From positions 1 to 56,620 of the forward strand of contig VGXB01000011.1 in NCBI GenBank assembly GCA_016873515.1: a stretch of DNA of 56,620 nt. Direction: 5' to 3'. This stretch comes from Nitrospira sp. (GTDB lineage Bacteria > Nitrospirota > Nitrospiria > Nitrospirales > Nitrospiraceae). Below, piece by piece: positions 34,310 to 44,742 of this stretch. Numbering within the stretch: position 1 is the first letter of the stretch; each line of letters opens with the position of its first letter. Under the pieces are notes generated by a model that saw only the letters and a program-made list of their open reading frames with translations, did no database searches and was not told the DNA's origin. Made by a program: the position numbers and the translations under genes.

Positions 34310-34389
34310 CTCCGTTTAGCTGTCAGCTATCAGTCATCAGCGTTCAGCTCAGAATTCCAAGCTGACCGCTGGCTCGCTGAAAGCGCCTT

Positions 34390-36339
<1,950 letters not shown>

Positions 36340-36412
36340 TCAGCTGTCAACAGCCGGTCCTTCGTGTCCAAATCTAATGGCTGAATGCTGATTGCTGACC
36401 ACACATGCGCAC

Positions 36413-36446
36413 AATAAAAAAGCCGCACCCCGTTCGAAGGTACGGC
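36413..36446 (-). terminator. Intrinsic terminator of the thiC riboswitch
   Basis: On the minus strand GCCGTACC (36446 to 36439) pairs with GGTGCGGC (36429 to 36422) with one G-T pair, followed at once by TTTTTT. It starts about 30 bases downstream of the TPP aptamer and lies before thiC, as expected for control by premature termination. Confidence 0.8.
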
Positions 36447-36475
36447 CGAATCCTCACAGTATCCGCTTTATTCCG

Positions 36476-36557
36476 GCTTCCCTACGCTGGTATTACCCAG
36501 GTCAGGTTGTGAGGGTTGCCCGATCGCTCGGACTCTCAGCCGCTGGGGCTCCCCTAG
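36476..36557 (-). promoter_or_regulatory. TPP (thiamine pyrophosphate) riboswitch
   Basis: The minus strand carries the THI-element in order: GGGGAGCCCC, GGCTGAGAG, AACCCT, ACCTGACCTGGGTAATACCA and GCGTAGGGAAGC, closing helix P1. These are the most conserved parts of the TPP aptamer, so binding of TPP is very likely. It should turn off thiC, and probably thi4, when TPP is plentiful, by favouring the terminator at 36413-36446. Confidence 0.95.
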
Positions 36558-36740
36558 CTATTGGGAGGAATCATAAATCCTACAACAAAATGAAGTCAAT
36601 TGGCCATTAGACCTATTGTTCGCCATGCCCTTTCAGGTGAGCGATTTCCGAGTGTAGGGCTTCTTCCCTTGGGTGGTTCATTGAATGAGTGGGAGGGTTA
36701 TCGTAGAATAAGGCTTCGTTATTTGTGCGAGGGATTTGAG

Positions 36741-37841
36741 ATGATCAGTACGACCGTACCGAGACCGATTGCCAACTATCAGGCGCTGTCAGCGGACGAA
36801 CTATTTGCACGAACGGCTGCAGCTAAGCAGGTCCTTGGTGATCGGGTGATGATCCTTGGCCATAACTACCAGCGTGATGAAGTGATCCAGCATGCCGACT
36901 TTCGCGGCGACTCACTGTTGCTGGCCAAACTGGCTGCCGCCCGGTCAGAGCGGCCTCACATCGTGTTCTGCGGCGTGCATTTCATGGCGGAGACGGCGGA
37001 TATTCTCAGCCGGTCGAATCAGACGGTGATCCTGCCGGATATGGCCGCTGGCTGTTCGATGGCGGACATGGCGGCGATCGAACAGGTCGATGAATGTTGG
37101 GAGGCGCTGGGGCGTGTAATCCCGGTCGAAGAGATGGTCATGCCGGCGGTCTATGTGAACTCCGCGGCGGTACTCAAGGCTTTTTGCGGCGAACACGGAG
37201 GGATTACCTGTACCTCTTCCAATGCCAAGGCGGTCATCGAATGGTGTTGGGCCAGACGCGAAAAGATCTTGTTTTTTCCAGACGAACATTTGGGTCGCAA
37301 CACGGCAAATAAGATGGGGATCCCTCGTGACGAAATGATCGTCTGGGATCCTTTTCAGCCGAACGGCGGGAATACACGGGAGGCCATCAAGCGAGCCAAG
37401 CTCATTCTCTGGAAAGGCCATTGCAGCGTTCACCAGATGTTTCAACCGGTGCACGTCGACAATTTTCGCAAGCAGTATCCGAAGGGCACGGTCATCGTCC
37501 ATCCGGAATGCCACGAACATGTCGTGAACAAGGCCGACCTGATCGGCTCGACGGAGTTCATCATCCGCACGGTCACTGCTGCGCTGGCCGGCACGGTCTG
37601 GGCGGTCGGGACTGAGTTGAATCTCGTCAACCGCCTCAAGCACGAGCTTATCGACAAGAAAGTGTTTTTCCTCTCTTCGACGGTCTGCCAGTGCGCCACC
37701 ATGTTTCGGATCGACGCTGCACACCTCTGCTGGGCCATGGAAAATCTGGCCGACGGCCACGTTGTCAATCGTATTCTCGTCCCGGAGGACGAGAAACGAT
37801 GGGCGAAGGTGGCACTGGACCGGATGATGGCAATCAGCTAA
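36741..37841 (+). CDS. nadA: Quinolinate synthase A
   Basis: A 366-residue protein (ATG 36741 with GAGGG seven bases upstream; the frame is open further back, but that part lies beside the riboswitch). Family blocks: [63 protein letters not shown] and [14 protein letters not shown]. The cysteines in FCGVH, HPEC and the VCQC region fit the [4Fe-4S] ligands. It condenses iminoaspartate and dihydroxyacetone phosphate into quinolinate for NAD. nadB and nadC are not in the window. Confidence 0.95.
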   Translation: MISTTVPRPIANYQALSADELFARTAAAKQVLGDRVMILGHNYQRDEVIQHADFRGDSLLLAKLAAARSERPHIVFCGVHFMAETADILSRSNQTVILPDMAAGCSMADMAAIEQVDECWEALGRVIPVEEMVMPAVYVNSAAVLKAFCGEHGGITCTSSNAKAVIEWCWARREKILFFPDEHLGRNTANKMGIPRDEMIVWDPFQPNGGNTREAIKRAKLILWKGHCSVHQMFQPVHVDNFRKQYPKGTVIVHPECHEHVVNKADLIGSTEFIIRTVTAALAGTVWAVGTELNLVNRLKHELIDKKVFFLSSTVCQCATMFRIDAAHLCWAMENLADGHVVNRILVPEDEKRWAKVALDRMMAIS

Positions 37842-37964
37842 CGGAATCGTGGAAAACGTTTCCAGCTTCGTTCTCGCGTCGCTCAAACCCTCCACGTACG
37901 CAGACTGTACGACTCGGGCGTTCGCTCGCTGTGGCCTTGCTGGAAGACGTTTTTGACGATTCCG
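37842..37964 (+). repeat. REP/MITE-like palindromic element between nadA and ileS
   Basis: The first arm starts CGGAATCGTGGAAAACG and the last arm ends TTTTTGACGATTCCG. The two arms, about 25-26 bases each, are an imperfect inverted repeat (around 22 matched positions). The 70-base centre contains CGTACGCAGACTGTACG, a smaller palindrome, and Arg/Ser-codon-like filler (GCGAGCGAACGCC on the other strand). It begins one base after the nadA stop. No ORF is present. It looks like a non-autonomous repeat that moves or spreads between genes and could also terminate nadA transcription. Confidence 0.6.
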
Positions 37965-38050
37965 CAAAGGCGGTAAGGACTAGTACCTCGCTGATCATTC
38001 CGGTATATTCAGCCGTCAATTCACTAACTTCGCAAGAGCGCGTAACAGCA

Positions 38051-40864
38051 ATGGACTACAAATCGACGCTTAATTTGCCCAAGACCGACTTCCCGATGAA
38101 GGCCAATCTGCCGCAGCGGGAGCCGGAGCTGCTGGCCTGGTGGGAATCGCAGAAGCTCTATGAGCAAATTCAGGAGGCGGGTAAGGGGCGACCTCAGTAT
38201 ATCTTGCACGATGGTCCTCCCTATGCGAACGGCCGCATCCACATCGGCCATGCGCTGAACAAAATTCTCAAAGACATCATCGTGAAGTCCAAAACGATGG
38301 CGGGCTATCACGCGCCGTACGTGCCGGGATGGGACTGCCATGGCCTACCGATCGAACATCAAGTCATGAAGGAGCTGGGTGATACGAAAAAGGATTTGGA
38401 TATCTCGGCGATCCGCAAACTCTGTCGGGACTATGCCGAAAAATACATGAAGATCCAGCGGGAAGAATTTCAACGTCTTGGCGTGCTCGGCGAATGGCAG
38501 AACCCGTATCTCACGATGACTTCGGCCTATGAAGCCACAATCATCCGTGAGTTTGGATCGTTTGTCGAACGTGGCGGCGTCTATAAGGGCCTGAAGCCGG
38601 TCCTTTGGTGCACGCAGGATCAGACGGCGCTGGCTGAAGCTGAGGTGGAGTACGACAACCATACGTCACCGTCCATCTATGTCAGGTTTCCGGTGGTGAC
38701 GTCCCTTACGGCGCTCAGCCATGCCTTTCCTGGCATCTTGTTTCCAGCCGACAGCAAATTGGTCTCAATCGTCATTTGGACAACCACGCCATGGACGCTG
38801 CCGGCCAATCAAGCAGTCTGTCTGCATCGCAATATTGAGTATGCGTTTGTCCAAGTCGGGAATGAGCTGTTGATCATGGCGGAAAAACTGTTGAAAAGTG
38901 TCACCAGCGCGTGCCACCTCGACGACTATCGTGTTGTCGGAATAAAAAAAGGCGGAGAAGGATTCGAGGGGTTGGAAACGCAGCGTCCACTCTCCACCGG
39001 TCTGTCACCCATCCTGCTCGGCGATTTCGTGACGCTTGATCAGGGGACTGGCTGCGTGCACATCGCGCCTGGCCACGGGATGGAGGACTACATTCTTGTT
39101 CTCGATCACAATGCCAAGGCTTCGGTGGGCGAACGGCTGGAAATCCTTGCGCCGGTCGACAACGGTGGGCGGTTCACGGAGACGGTCAAAGAATTCACCG
39201 GCCAGCATGTCTTCAAGGCGAATCCCAAGATCGTGGACTATCTACAGGCCAACGGACGGTTGTTGGGGCAGGGCTCGTTGAGTCATGCCTATCCCCATTG
39301 TTGGCGCTGTAAGAGTCCGGTGATCTTCCGGGCGACGGAACAGTGGTTTGTGTCAATGGAGACGAACGATCTACGCCGGGACGCGTTGGCGGAAATCGAG
39401 CAAGTGCAGTGGATTCCGGCATACGGCCGTGACCGGATCAACGGCATGATCGAAAACCGGCCGGACTGGTGCCTTTCGCGCCAGCGGGTGTGGGGCGTGC
39501 CAATCCCAGGTTTTACGTGTGGAGCGTGCCGCACAGTATTGGCCGATCCGAGGATCATCGAACATATTGCTGATCTCATTGAGTCCAAGGGCGCAGACGT
39601 ATGGTTTGAATGCTCGGCCGATAAACTGCTCCCAGCAGGGACGACCTGCTCGAAATGCGGCGGGACGGCATTTGAGAAGGAACGAGATATTCTCGATGTG
39701 TGGTTCGAATCCGGTGTGAGCTATGCCGCAGTGTTGAAGCCGAGGACGTGGTGGCCGGCCGATCTGTATCTCGAAGGGTCCGACCAGCATCGTGGCTGGT
39801 TTCACAGTGCGTTGCTGGCAGGGATCACGACGGATCGGCGCGCGCCCTACAAGGCGGTGCTGACGCACGGATTCGTGGTCGACGGTCAAGGTAAGAAGAT
39901 GTCGAAGTCGGCCGGCAACGTGGTGGCCCCACAGGACGTCATCAAACAGTCGGGGGCGGAAATTCTCCGGCTCTGGGTGGCGGCACAGGATTATCGGGAA
40001 GACTTGCGCATCTCGCAGGAGATTCTGAACCATCTGATTGAAGCCTATCGGAAGATCCGCAACACCTGCCGATTCTTATTGAGCAATCTGTACGATTTCG
40101 ATCCGGGGACACACCGTGTGTCTTATGCGCAGCTGCCGGAACTCGACCGATGGGCCCTGTCGCGTCTGGGGGACCTGATTCCCAGAGTGAAGCAGGCATA
40201 CGAAGACTGTGAGTTCCACACCATTTTTCACGCGTTGAACAATTTCTGCTCGGTGGATCTCAGTGCGGTCTATCTTGATATCTTGAAGGACCGGCTCTAT
40301 ACGTTCCGCGCCGATTCACTGCTGCGCCGCGGATCGCAGACAGTGCTTTTCGAGATTGTGATCGCGCTGACCAAGTTGATGGCGCCGGTCCTGAGTTTTA
40401 CCGCAGAAGAAATCTGGCGGACGCTCATGGCGCAGATGCCTAATTTCTCAACGATCAAGAGTGTCCACCTGGCGGCGTTTCCTGAAGTCGATCCTCTCTG
40501 GATTGATCCCCAGCTTGCCGCTCGTTGGGAAACTCTCCTGACCTACCGCAGCAGGTTGCAGGGTGTGCTGGAAGAAAGTCGGCGGGAGAAGACAATTGGT
40601 TCGTCCCTGGAAGCGCATGTCCACATCGAAGCCGATGCGGACGATTTCCGGTTTCTCGCCTCCTATGAGAAGGATCTCAGCACCATCTGCATTGTCTCGA
40701 AAGTCACGCTGGTCCAGCGTGCTGGCAGCGGCGATGGAGTGCGGGTGACGGTGTCAAAAGCGGGGGTGGGCAAGTGTGAGCGATGCTGGAACTACCGGGA
40801 GGCGGTAGGCAAGGACGCCGAGCATCCGACGCTGTGTGATCGGTGTTTGGAGGCCATTTGTTGA
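38051..40864 (+). CDS. ileS: Isoleucyl-tRNA synthetase
   Basis: A 937-residue class I synthetase. HIGH-type motif [11 protein letters not shown] and KMSKS motif ([11 protein letters not shown]) are both present. An editing (CP1) domain lies between them ([19 protein letters not shown]). The C-terminus has a zinc ribbon, [12 protein letters not shown] with CDRCLEAIC. The ATG at 38051 ([20 protein letters not shown]) matches the normal N-terminus; the open frame upstream runs through the repeat and nadA. It charges tRNA-Ile. The lspA start overlaps its stop. Confidence 0.97.
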   Translation: MDYKSTLNLPKTDFPMKANLPQREPELLAWWESQKLYEQIQEAGKGRPQYILHDGPPYANGRIHIGHALNKILKDIIVKSKTMAGYHAPYVPGWDCHGLPIEHQVMKELGDTKKDLDISAIRKLCRDYAEKYMKIQREEFQRLGVLGEWQNPYLTMTSAYEATIIREFGSFVERGGVYKGLKPVLWCTQDQTALAEAEVEYDNHTSPSIYVRFPVVTSLTALSHAFPGILFPADSKLVSIVIWTTTPWTLPANQAVCLHRNIEYAFVQVGNELLIMAEKLLKSVTSACHLDDYRVVGIKKGGEGFEGLETQRPLSTGLSPILLGDFVTLDQGTGCVHIAPGHGMEDYILVLDHNAKASVGERLEILAPVDNGGRFTETVKEFTGQHVFKANPKIVDYLQANGRLLGQGSLSHAYPHCWRCKSPVIFRATEQWFVSMETNDLRRDALAEIEQVQWIPAYGRDRINGMIENRPDWCLSRQRVWGVPIPGFTCGACRTVLADPRIIEHIADLIESKGADVWFECSADKLLPAGTTCSKCGGTAFEKERDILDVWFESGVSYAAVLKPRTWWPADLYLEGSDQHRGWFHSALLAGITTDRRAPYKAVLTHGFVVDGQGKKMSKSAGNVVAPQDVIKQSGAEILRLWVAAQDYREDLRISQEILNHLIEAYRKIRNTCRFLLSNLYDFDPGTHRVSYAQLPELDRWALSRLGDLIPRVKQAYEDCEFHTIFHALNNFCSVDLSAVYLDILKDRLYTFRADSLLRRGSQTVLFEIVIALTKLMAPVLSFTAEEIWRTLMAQMPNFSTIKSVHLAAFPEVDPLWIDPQLAARWETLLTYRSRLQGVLEESRREKTIGSSLEAHVHIEADADDFRFLASYEKDLSTICIVSKVTLVQRAGSGDGVRVTVSKAGVGKCERCWNYREAVGKDAEHPTLCDRCLEAIC

Positions 40865-41385
40865 ACGTCTCTCTGCTGCGCAATTTCCTCTTAGCCTCCC
40901 TCACCGGCGCCGTGATAGCGGTAGATCAAGTCACTAAACTGTACATCATGCAGACGATGCGGCTGCATGAGTCCATTGCCATCATCCCCAATCTCTTTAG
41001 CTTGACGTATATCAGAAATCCTGGCGCGGCGTTCGGTCTTCTGGCGAGCAGCAGCAACACTTTTCGCATGGTGTTCTTTGGGCTGACGTCGATTTTTGCG
41101 CTCGGATTGCTGGGCACGATCCTGCTCCGGATGCCGGAGCACGAATGGATGGGCCGCCTCAGCGTCGCAGGAATTTTGGGTGGGGCAATCGGGAACCTGA
41201 TCGACCGCCTGCGGTACGGGGAAGTGATCGACTTTCTCGACTTCTATATCGAAAGTTACCACTGGCCGGCGTTCAATGTCGCAGACTCCGCCATCACCGT
41301 TGGCGTGACCTTCCTCATCATCCACTTCATATTCGAGAAGAAAGAAGACCCGCCTCTCCCTTCGGAAGCAGTTAAAGGCGTATAA
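40861..41385 (+). CDS. lspA: Lipoprotein signal peptidase (signal peptidase II)
   Basis: A 174-residue membrane protein with four helices and the conserved blocks [44 protein letters not shown] and FNVADSAIT. The catalytic aspartates are in NLIDR and NVADS. A TTG start at 40861 overlaps the ileS stop (TTGA) and has GGAGG seven bases before it; this is preferred over a GTG at 40843. LspA cuts lipoprotein signal peptides, relevant to the lipoproteins seen at 28.4, 42.8, 53.0 and 54.8 kb. ileS-lspA adjacency is common in bacteria. Confidence 0.95.
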   Translation: MNVSLLRNFLLASLTGAVIAVDQVTKLYIMQTMRLHESIAIIPNLFSLTYIRNPGAAFGLLASSSNTFRMVFFGLTSIFALGLLGTILLRMPEHEWMGRLSVAGILGGAIGNLIDRLRYGEVIDFLDFYIESYHWPAFNVADSAITVGVTFLIIHFIFEKKEDPPLPSEAVKGV

Positions 41386-41398
41386 AGCAGCAGGCGTA

Positions 41399-41659
41399 TT
41401 ACGCCGGCATTGGCACGATAAACCCGCCCTGTTCCTTCACCTGCTTTTGCTGTTCCGCCGAGAACATAAAGAGTGGTTCGCTGTGGCAAAACTGGCATTC
41501 CTTGGTGGTGATGGTCGCTGTTGGCTCGCCAATATTAACGAGATATTCCTTGGCCAACTTCAGCGCCGTGGCTTCGTCCGTGGTCATCACGTCGAAGTGA
41601 ATACGGCCCTTCTTGCCAGTCACCCAGGTGTCGTAGACATGAATCGTATCTGAGGCCAT
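41399..41659 (-). CDS. DUF2024 family protein
   Basis: An 86-residue protein beginning MASDTIHVYDTWVTGKKGRI (ATG 41659, AAAGGAG upstream). HVYDTWV, HFDVMTTDEATALKLAKEYL and ECQFCHSEP are typical of the DUF2024 family, whose function is unknown. The C-terminal CQFC pair may bind a metal. It follows uppP by 14 bases on the same strand and converges on lspA. Confidence 0.8.
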   Translation of the reverse strand: MASDTIHVYDTWVTGKKGRIHFDVMTTDEATALKLAKEYLVNIGEPTATITTKECQFCHSEPLFMFSAEQQKQVKEQGGFIVPMPA

Positions 41660-41673
41660 TCCAAATACTCCTT

Positions 41674-42549
41674 TCAATGGAAGATCAAGAGTACGACAAC
41701 ACCGAGCATAATACGGTAGTAGGCGAAGACCCGCAAGGTGTGCCGTTGGACGTAGGTCAGAAAGACGGCGATGACGGCCCAGGCTACCAAGAACGACACG
41801 AGCATGCCAATGCCAAGGGCCAGAAAGTCCTGCTCGGTAAAGGTGGCCTTGGCTTTCCAGGTTTCATAGACCGTCGCGGCGACGATGGTGGGAAGAGCCA
41901 GGAAGAACGAATACTCCGTTGCTACTTTCCGGTCAAGGCCGACTAGTAAGCCCCCAATAATAGTTGAGCCGGATCGCGACATGCCGGGGATCAACGAAGC
42001 GCACTGGGCCAGGCCGACCCAGACGGCGTGTAGGGGAGAGACCTGTTCGAGGCTCATGACGCGACTCGGTCGCCTGGTGGCTTCGACAGCGAGAATGATG
42101 ATGCCGCCAAGAATGGAGGTTGCGGCCACGGTGTGCGGTGTGAACAGGTGCGATTTGATCCAGCCATGCGCCAACAAGCCGACCAACGCGGCTGGCAGAA
42201 AAGCCAAGCCCAGACCAAGGATGAACCAGAGATTGGGGTGGGCCTTTGTGGACGCGGCCAGGCAGACAGTCCAGGTCGTGTGCCGGCCCTGTTGCACAAA
42301 TGATCGGAACTTCGCCTGTTCCTGTCGGGCGCCGGATAGCAGATGTCCGATCTTTTCACGCTCGAAGACGATGACGGCGAGGATAGCCCCCAGTTGGATG
42401 GAAATTTCCGCATTTGCCGCCACGTCGCCGGTGAAACCGAAAGCATGGCCGGCCAGGATAAGATGCCCGGTGGAGGAGACGGGGAGAAATTCCGTCAAAC
42501 CTTCAACGATGCCGAGAATGATGGCAAGGGCAGGACTCCATTCGTTCAC
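41674..42549 (-). CDS. uppP: Undecaprenyl-diphosphatase
   Basis: A 291-residue membrane protein (GTG start at 42549 with GGAG five bases upstream; the open frame further up is not expected). The family signatures are present: EGLTEFLPVSSTGHLILAGH near the N-terminus and GLAQCASLIPGMSRSGSTII in the second half, which together form the phosphatase site. About eight membrane helices are visible. It recycles undecaprenyl pyrophosphate, the lipid carrier of cell-wall synthesis. A DUF2024 gene follows closely. Confidence 0.95.
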   Translation of the reverse strand: MNEWSPALAIILGIVEGLTEFLPVSSTGHLILAGHAFGFTGDVAANAEISIQLGAILAVIVFEREKIGHLLSGARQEQAKFRSFVQQGRHTTWTVCLAASTKAHPNLWFILGLGLAFLPAALVGLLAHGWIKSHLFTPHTVAATSILGGIIILAVEATRRPSRVMSLEQVSPLHAVWVGLAQCASLIPGMSRSGSTIIGGLLVGLDRKVATEYSFFLALPTIVAATVYETWKAKATFTEQDFLALGIGMLVSFLVAWAVIAVFLTYVQRHTLRVFAYYRIMLGVVVLLIFH

Positions 42550-42832
42550 ATCTGCTCCATCGAGTGAGGTGAATGCTGATATGCGAGAGCGTGACGAGCG
42601 ATCATTACAGAGGAGCCAAGATCGGTCAAGCGTCGGATCAATTGCCGCCGATGTGGCCTCGATCAACAGGCCTGCACAAATGTAAATGTATTGACAAAGA
42701 CCGAGCGTTGGCATACACCGATTAACAAAGTCGGTAGATGGGTGTGATCGTGTGCGGCTCGTGGATTGGAGCGGATCACTCGGAGTGTAAGCTGAGATAT
42801 TTTACCAAGCGTGTAAACAAGGAAAGGATCGT

Positions 42833-43324
42833 ATGAGGCGGGAGTGGCTGGCGGCGATATTGGCTGGTGTGGTGATGACGACCGGATGCGTGTCCAACTC
42901 CAAGTACCAAGAAGCCTTGACGGAAGCCGATACGGTTCGTGAGGAGCTGGATAAGACTCGTCAGCAGAAGAGTGCCATGGAGCAGCAGATCCGCACCCTG
43001 AAAGAACTGAATGTGAAGTTAAGCAACGATGCGCAGGGTGCGCGTGATGAGATGGAACGCATGGCGCATGGGCTGGCCAAGGAGCGTGGCTACTTCGAGG
43101 GACGGACAAGGGATTTAGAAGAAAAGATCAAAGCCCTGTCGGCTCAGAATCATAACGTGCGGCAGGAATATTTGGATGTGAAGCGGCATAATGACACGCT
43201 CAAGTCACTGGTGGCCCGATTTCAAAAGGAACTCAAGGACCGGTCTTCAGCCATCCCTGCGACGCAGGTGCCCTCAGGATCTCTTTCGGCTCCTTCGGTG
43301 GTATCGCCGGCTCAGCGGCCATGA
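42833..43324 (+). CDS. Coiled-coil lipoprotein
   Basis: A 163-residue protein with a lipoprotein signal (ILAGVVMTTGC, lipobox Cys19). From about residue 24 to 140 it is a long helical, charged region rich in Glu, Lys, Gln and Asn, with heptad-like spacing (REELDKTRQQKSAMEQQIRT, VKLSNDAQGARDEMERMAHG). The Ser/Pro/Val-rich tail is probably disordered. Such proteins often brace the outer membrane or wall. AAGGA lies before the ATG. A small ORF overlaps its stop by ATGA. Confidence 0.75.
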   Translation: MRREWLAAILAGVVMTTGCVSNSKYQEALTEADTVREELDKTRQQKSAMEQQIRTLKELNVKLSNDAQGARDEMERMAHGLAKERGYFEGRTRDLEEKIKALSAQNHNVRQEYLDVKRHNDTLKSLVARFQKELKDRSSAIPATQVPSGSLSAPSVVSPAQRP

Positions 43325-43467
43325 ACATCAACAAAGTATCGGTGAACGATTTGGTCCTGCTCTTGGAGTTGAAGCACGACGAAGCTGATCGTGATTATCA
43401 GCAATCGCCCGTATTGCGTGAAGGGGGAGCTAGTGGTGAAAAACGTGTTGCCAGAAGAAGCGTTTGA
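43321..43467 (+). CDS. Possible small ORF overlapping the lipoprotein stop
   Basis: A 48-codon ORF (MNINKVSVNDLVLLLELKHD) begins within the lipoprotein stop (ATGA), which would couple its translation. The N-terminal 26 residues look like a natural protein; the rest (VLREGGASGEKRVARRSV) is arginine-rich and may reflect a frameshift into another frame. No family is recognised. Possibly a broken gene. Confidence 0.3.
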   Translation: MNINKVSVNDLVLLLELKHDEADRDYQQSPVLREGGASGEKRVARRSV

Positions 43468-43629
43468 CTTGAGCAAGGATCGGATTTCCGTCAGCCAGGA
43501 AACCAGGTCCGAGGACTGGTTAAATCAGATGAACGGGCCGCTCTCCGAAAAGGGGGTGGCCCGTGTGTATTGGAGAGAAGCACCCCTCAGAGAATCTCGT
43601 TCATCCCGTGCCGTCGTGGACGCAGTGAC

Positions 43630-44440
43630 TCAAGACTCAGCGATGATATCACCCAGTAACTGGAAGCCGAGCTGAAGCCCTTGACAGACCTCGACTTGCC
43701 GGTCAAATAGATTTTCGTACGGATCATCCTTCCCAATGTTCCAAGCCCCACTTGTCCCCACGCAGCTAGATGCGAAACGGAAAGCGGATAGTTCGTACCG
43801 AAGAGGAGCCGGAGGTGGATCTCAGGGGAGCAGTGCAGATGTAGCAGCATCCGAAGACGATTCGGCAGGGTCAGTGCGGAGATGTCGGTATGAAGGTGGG
43901 ATACCGTGTGGCGAAGTCATGCAGTGTGGGGAGAAACTTCTCGTACAACATCAGACCGTAACTGCAGGCATGGATGGCGATGACGGTGACGCCTTCGTCG
44001 AGGGCTAGGTGGAGCCGGTCTGGCTCGCCCATTGATTGGTCTTTGCTGATCAGGCTGAATTCAGAGTCGACGTGGTTCAGAAACGGCAGTTTTCGCTGGG
44101 CCATCGCGCGATAGAACGAGGGGTACTTTGCATCAGCGAGATTGAAATGTGGGGCATTGGGCAGCACCTTAATCAACACCGCACCAGCATTGGCGCAGCA
44201 ATGGACTTCATCCACGGCATCTTCCCGTTGCGGATTGATCGAGAGGCCGGCCAGAATAAGTCAGGGTGTGTCTGTACGGTGTTGAAGACGTAGTCATTGG
44301 CGATGAAAAAGTTCGAGTGCCGGCGATTGCGGGGGCCGGTCTGGTCATAAAAGCCGTCCATGTCGAGGAGTACCGCTTTCTGGACGTGGTGCGACGCGCG
44401 CAACTCCGTGATCAGATGGGCGAGATAGGCTGATTTGCTT
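43630..44440 (-). pseudogene. Amidohydrolase-family pseudogene with several frameshifts
   Basis: Four minus-strand pieces fit one TIM-barrel amidohydrolase. AYLAHLITELRASHHVQKAV and MDGFYDQTGPRNRRHSNFF come first. After a shift near 44235 come LSINPQREDAVDEV, CCANAGAVLIKVLPNA and HVDSEFSLISKDQSMGEP. After a shift near 43880 comes TDISALTLPNRLRMLLHL with LLFGTNYPLSVSHLAAWG. After a shift near 43710 comes ENLFDRQVEVCQGLQLGFQL, ending in a stop at 43630. The N-terminus with the metal-site HxH is lost. Each piece still reads well, so the gene died recently. Parts of these stretches show up as short ORFs but are not separate genes. Confidence 0.75.
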
Positions 44441-44643
44441 CACGCGGGTTGGCCGCTGAAAGTTCCTGTTTTCACAAGAGCAACCGGAACAACGGGCTCT
44501 TCAGGAGCTTCTGGGAAATGAAGCAGCCATTGTCACTGTCTGGCAAGGCAATCAGGGAGACGTGGCAGTCGATCAATGTTTTTTCACGAGGTGCCCCGGT
44601 CTCCGTCGTCATACGTTGTCCAAGGTCACTACTGTAGTTTCAG

Positions 44644-44731
44644 AAGGACTGAGGACTGAGTCAGAAGCCACGAGCTTCGATCTCTGCCCTCATTCCGAAT
44701 CACTCAGTTCACAGTCCTCATTACTCAGTCC
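44644..44731 (+). repeat. CTGA/TCAG-rich inverted-repeat spacer
   Basis: AGGACTGAGGACTGAG at 44644 faces CTCAGTCCT at 44723-44731, with ACTCAGTTC and CAGTCCTCA between, so several stems can form. It lies just after the stop of the LplT-Aas fusion gene and could help end its transcription. Similar CTGA/TCAG-rich spacers occur around thiC and thi4. The 44441-44643 part of the gap has no credible gene. Confidence 0.45.
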
Positions 44732-44742
44732 TACAGGACGTT

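Noticed and set aside
36945..37967. A 340-residue open frame on the minus strand
   Set aside because: It is antisense to nadA, which has full family motifs; its translation is Arg/His/Asp-rich and matches nothing.
39371..40033. A 220-residue open frame on the minus strand
   Set aside because: Antisense to ileS; no motifs.
42693..42721. TTGACA followed 17 bases later by TACACC, a possible promoter for the coiled-coil lipoprotein
   Set aside because: The -35 is good but the -10 matches only half of TATAAT, and it lies over 110 bases before the gene.
43391..43675. A 94-residue plus-strand open frame after the coiled-coil lipoprotein
   Set aside because: Starts at a GTG without a ribosome site and runs over the end of the amidohydrolase pseudogene; part of it may belong to a broken gene, but this could not be supported.
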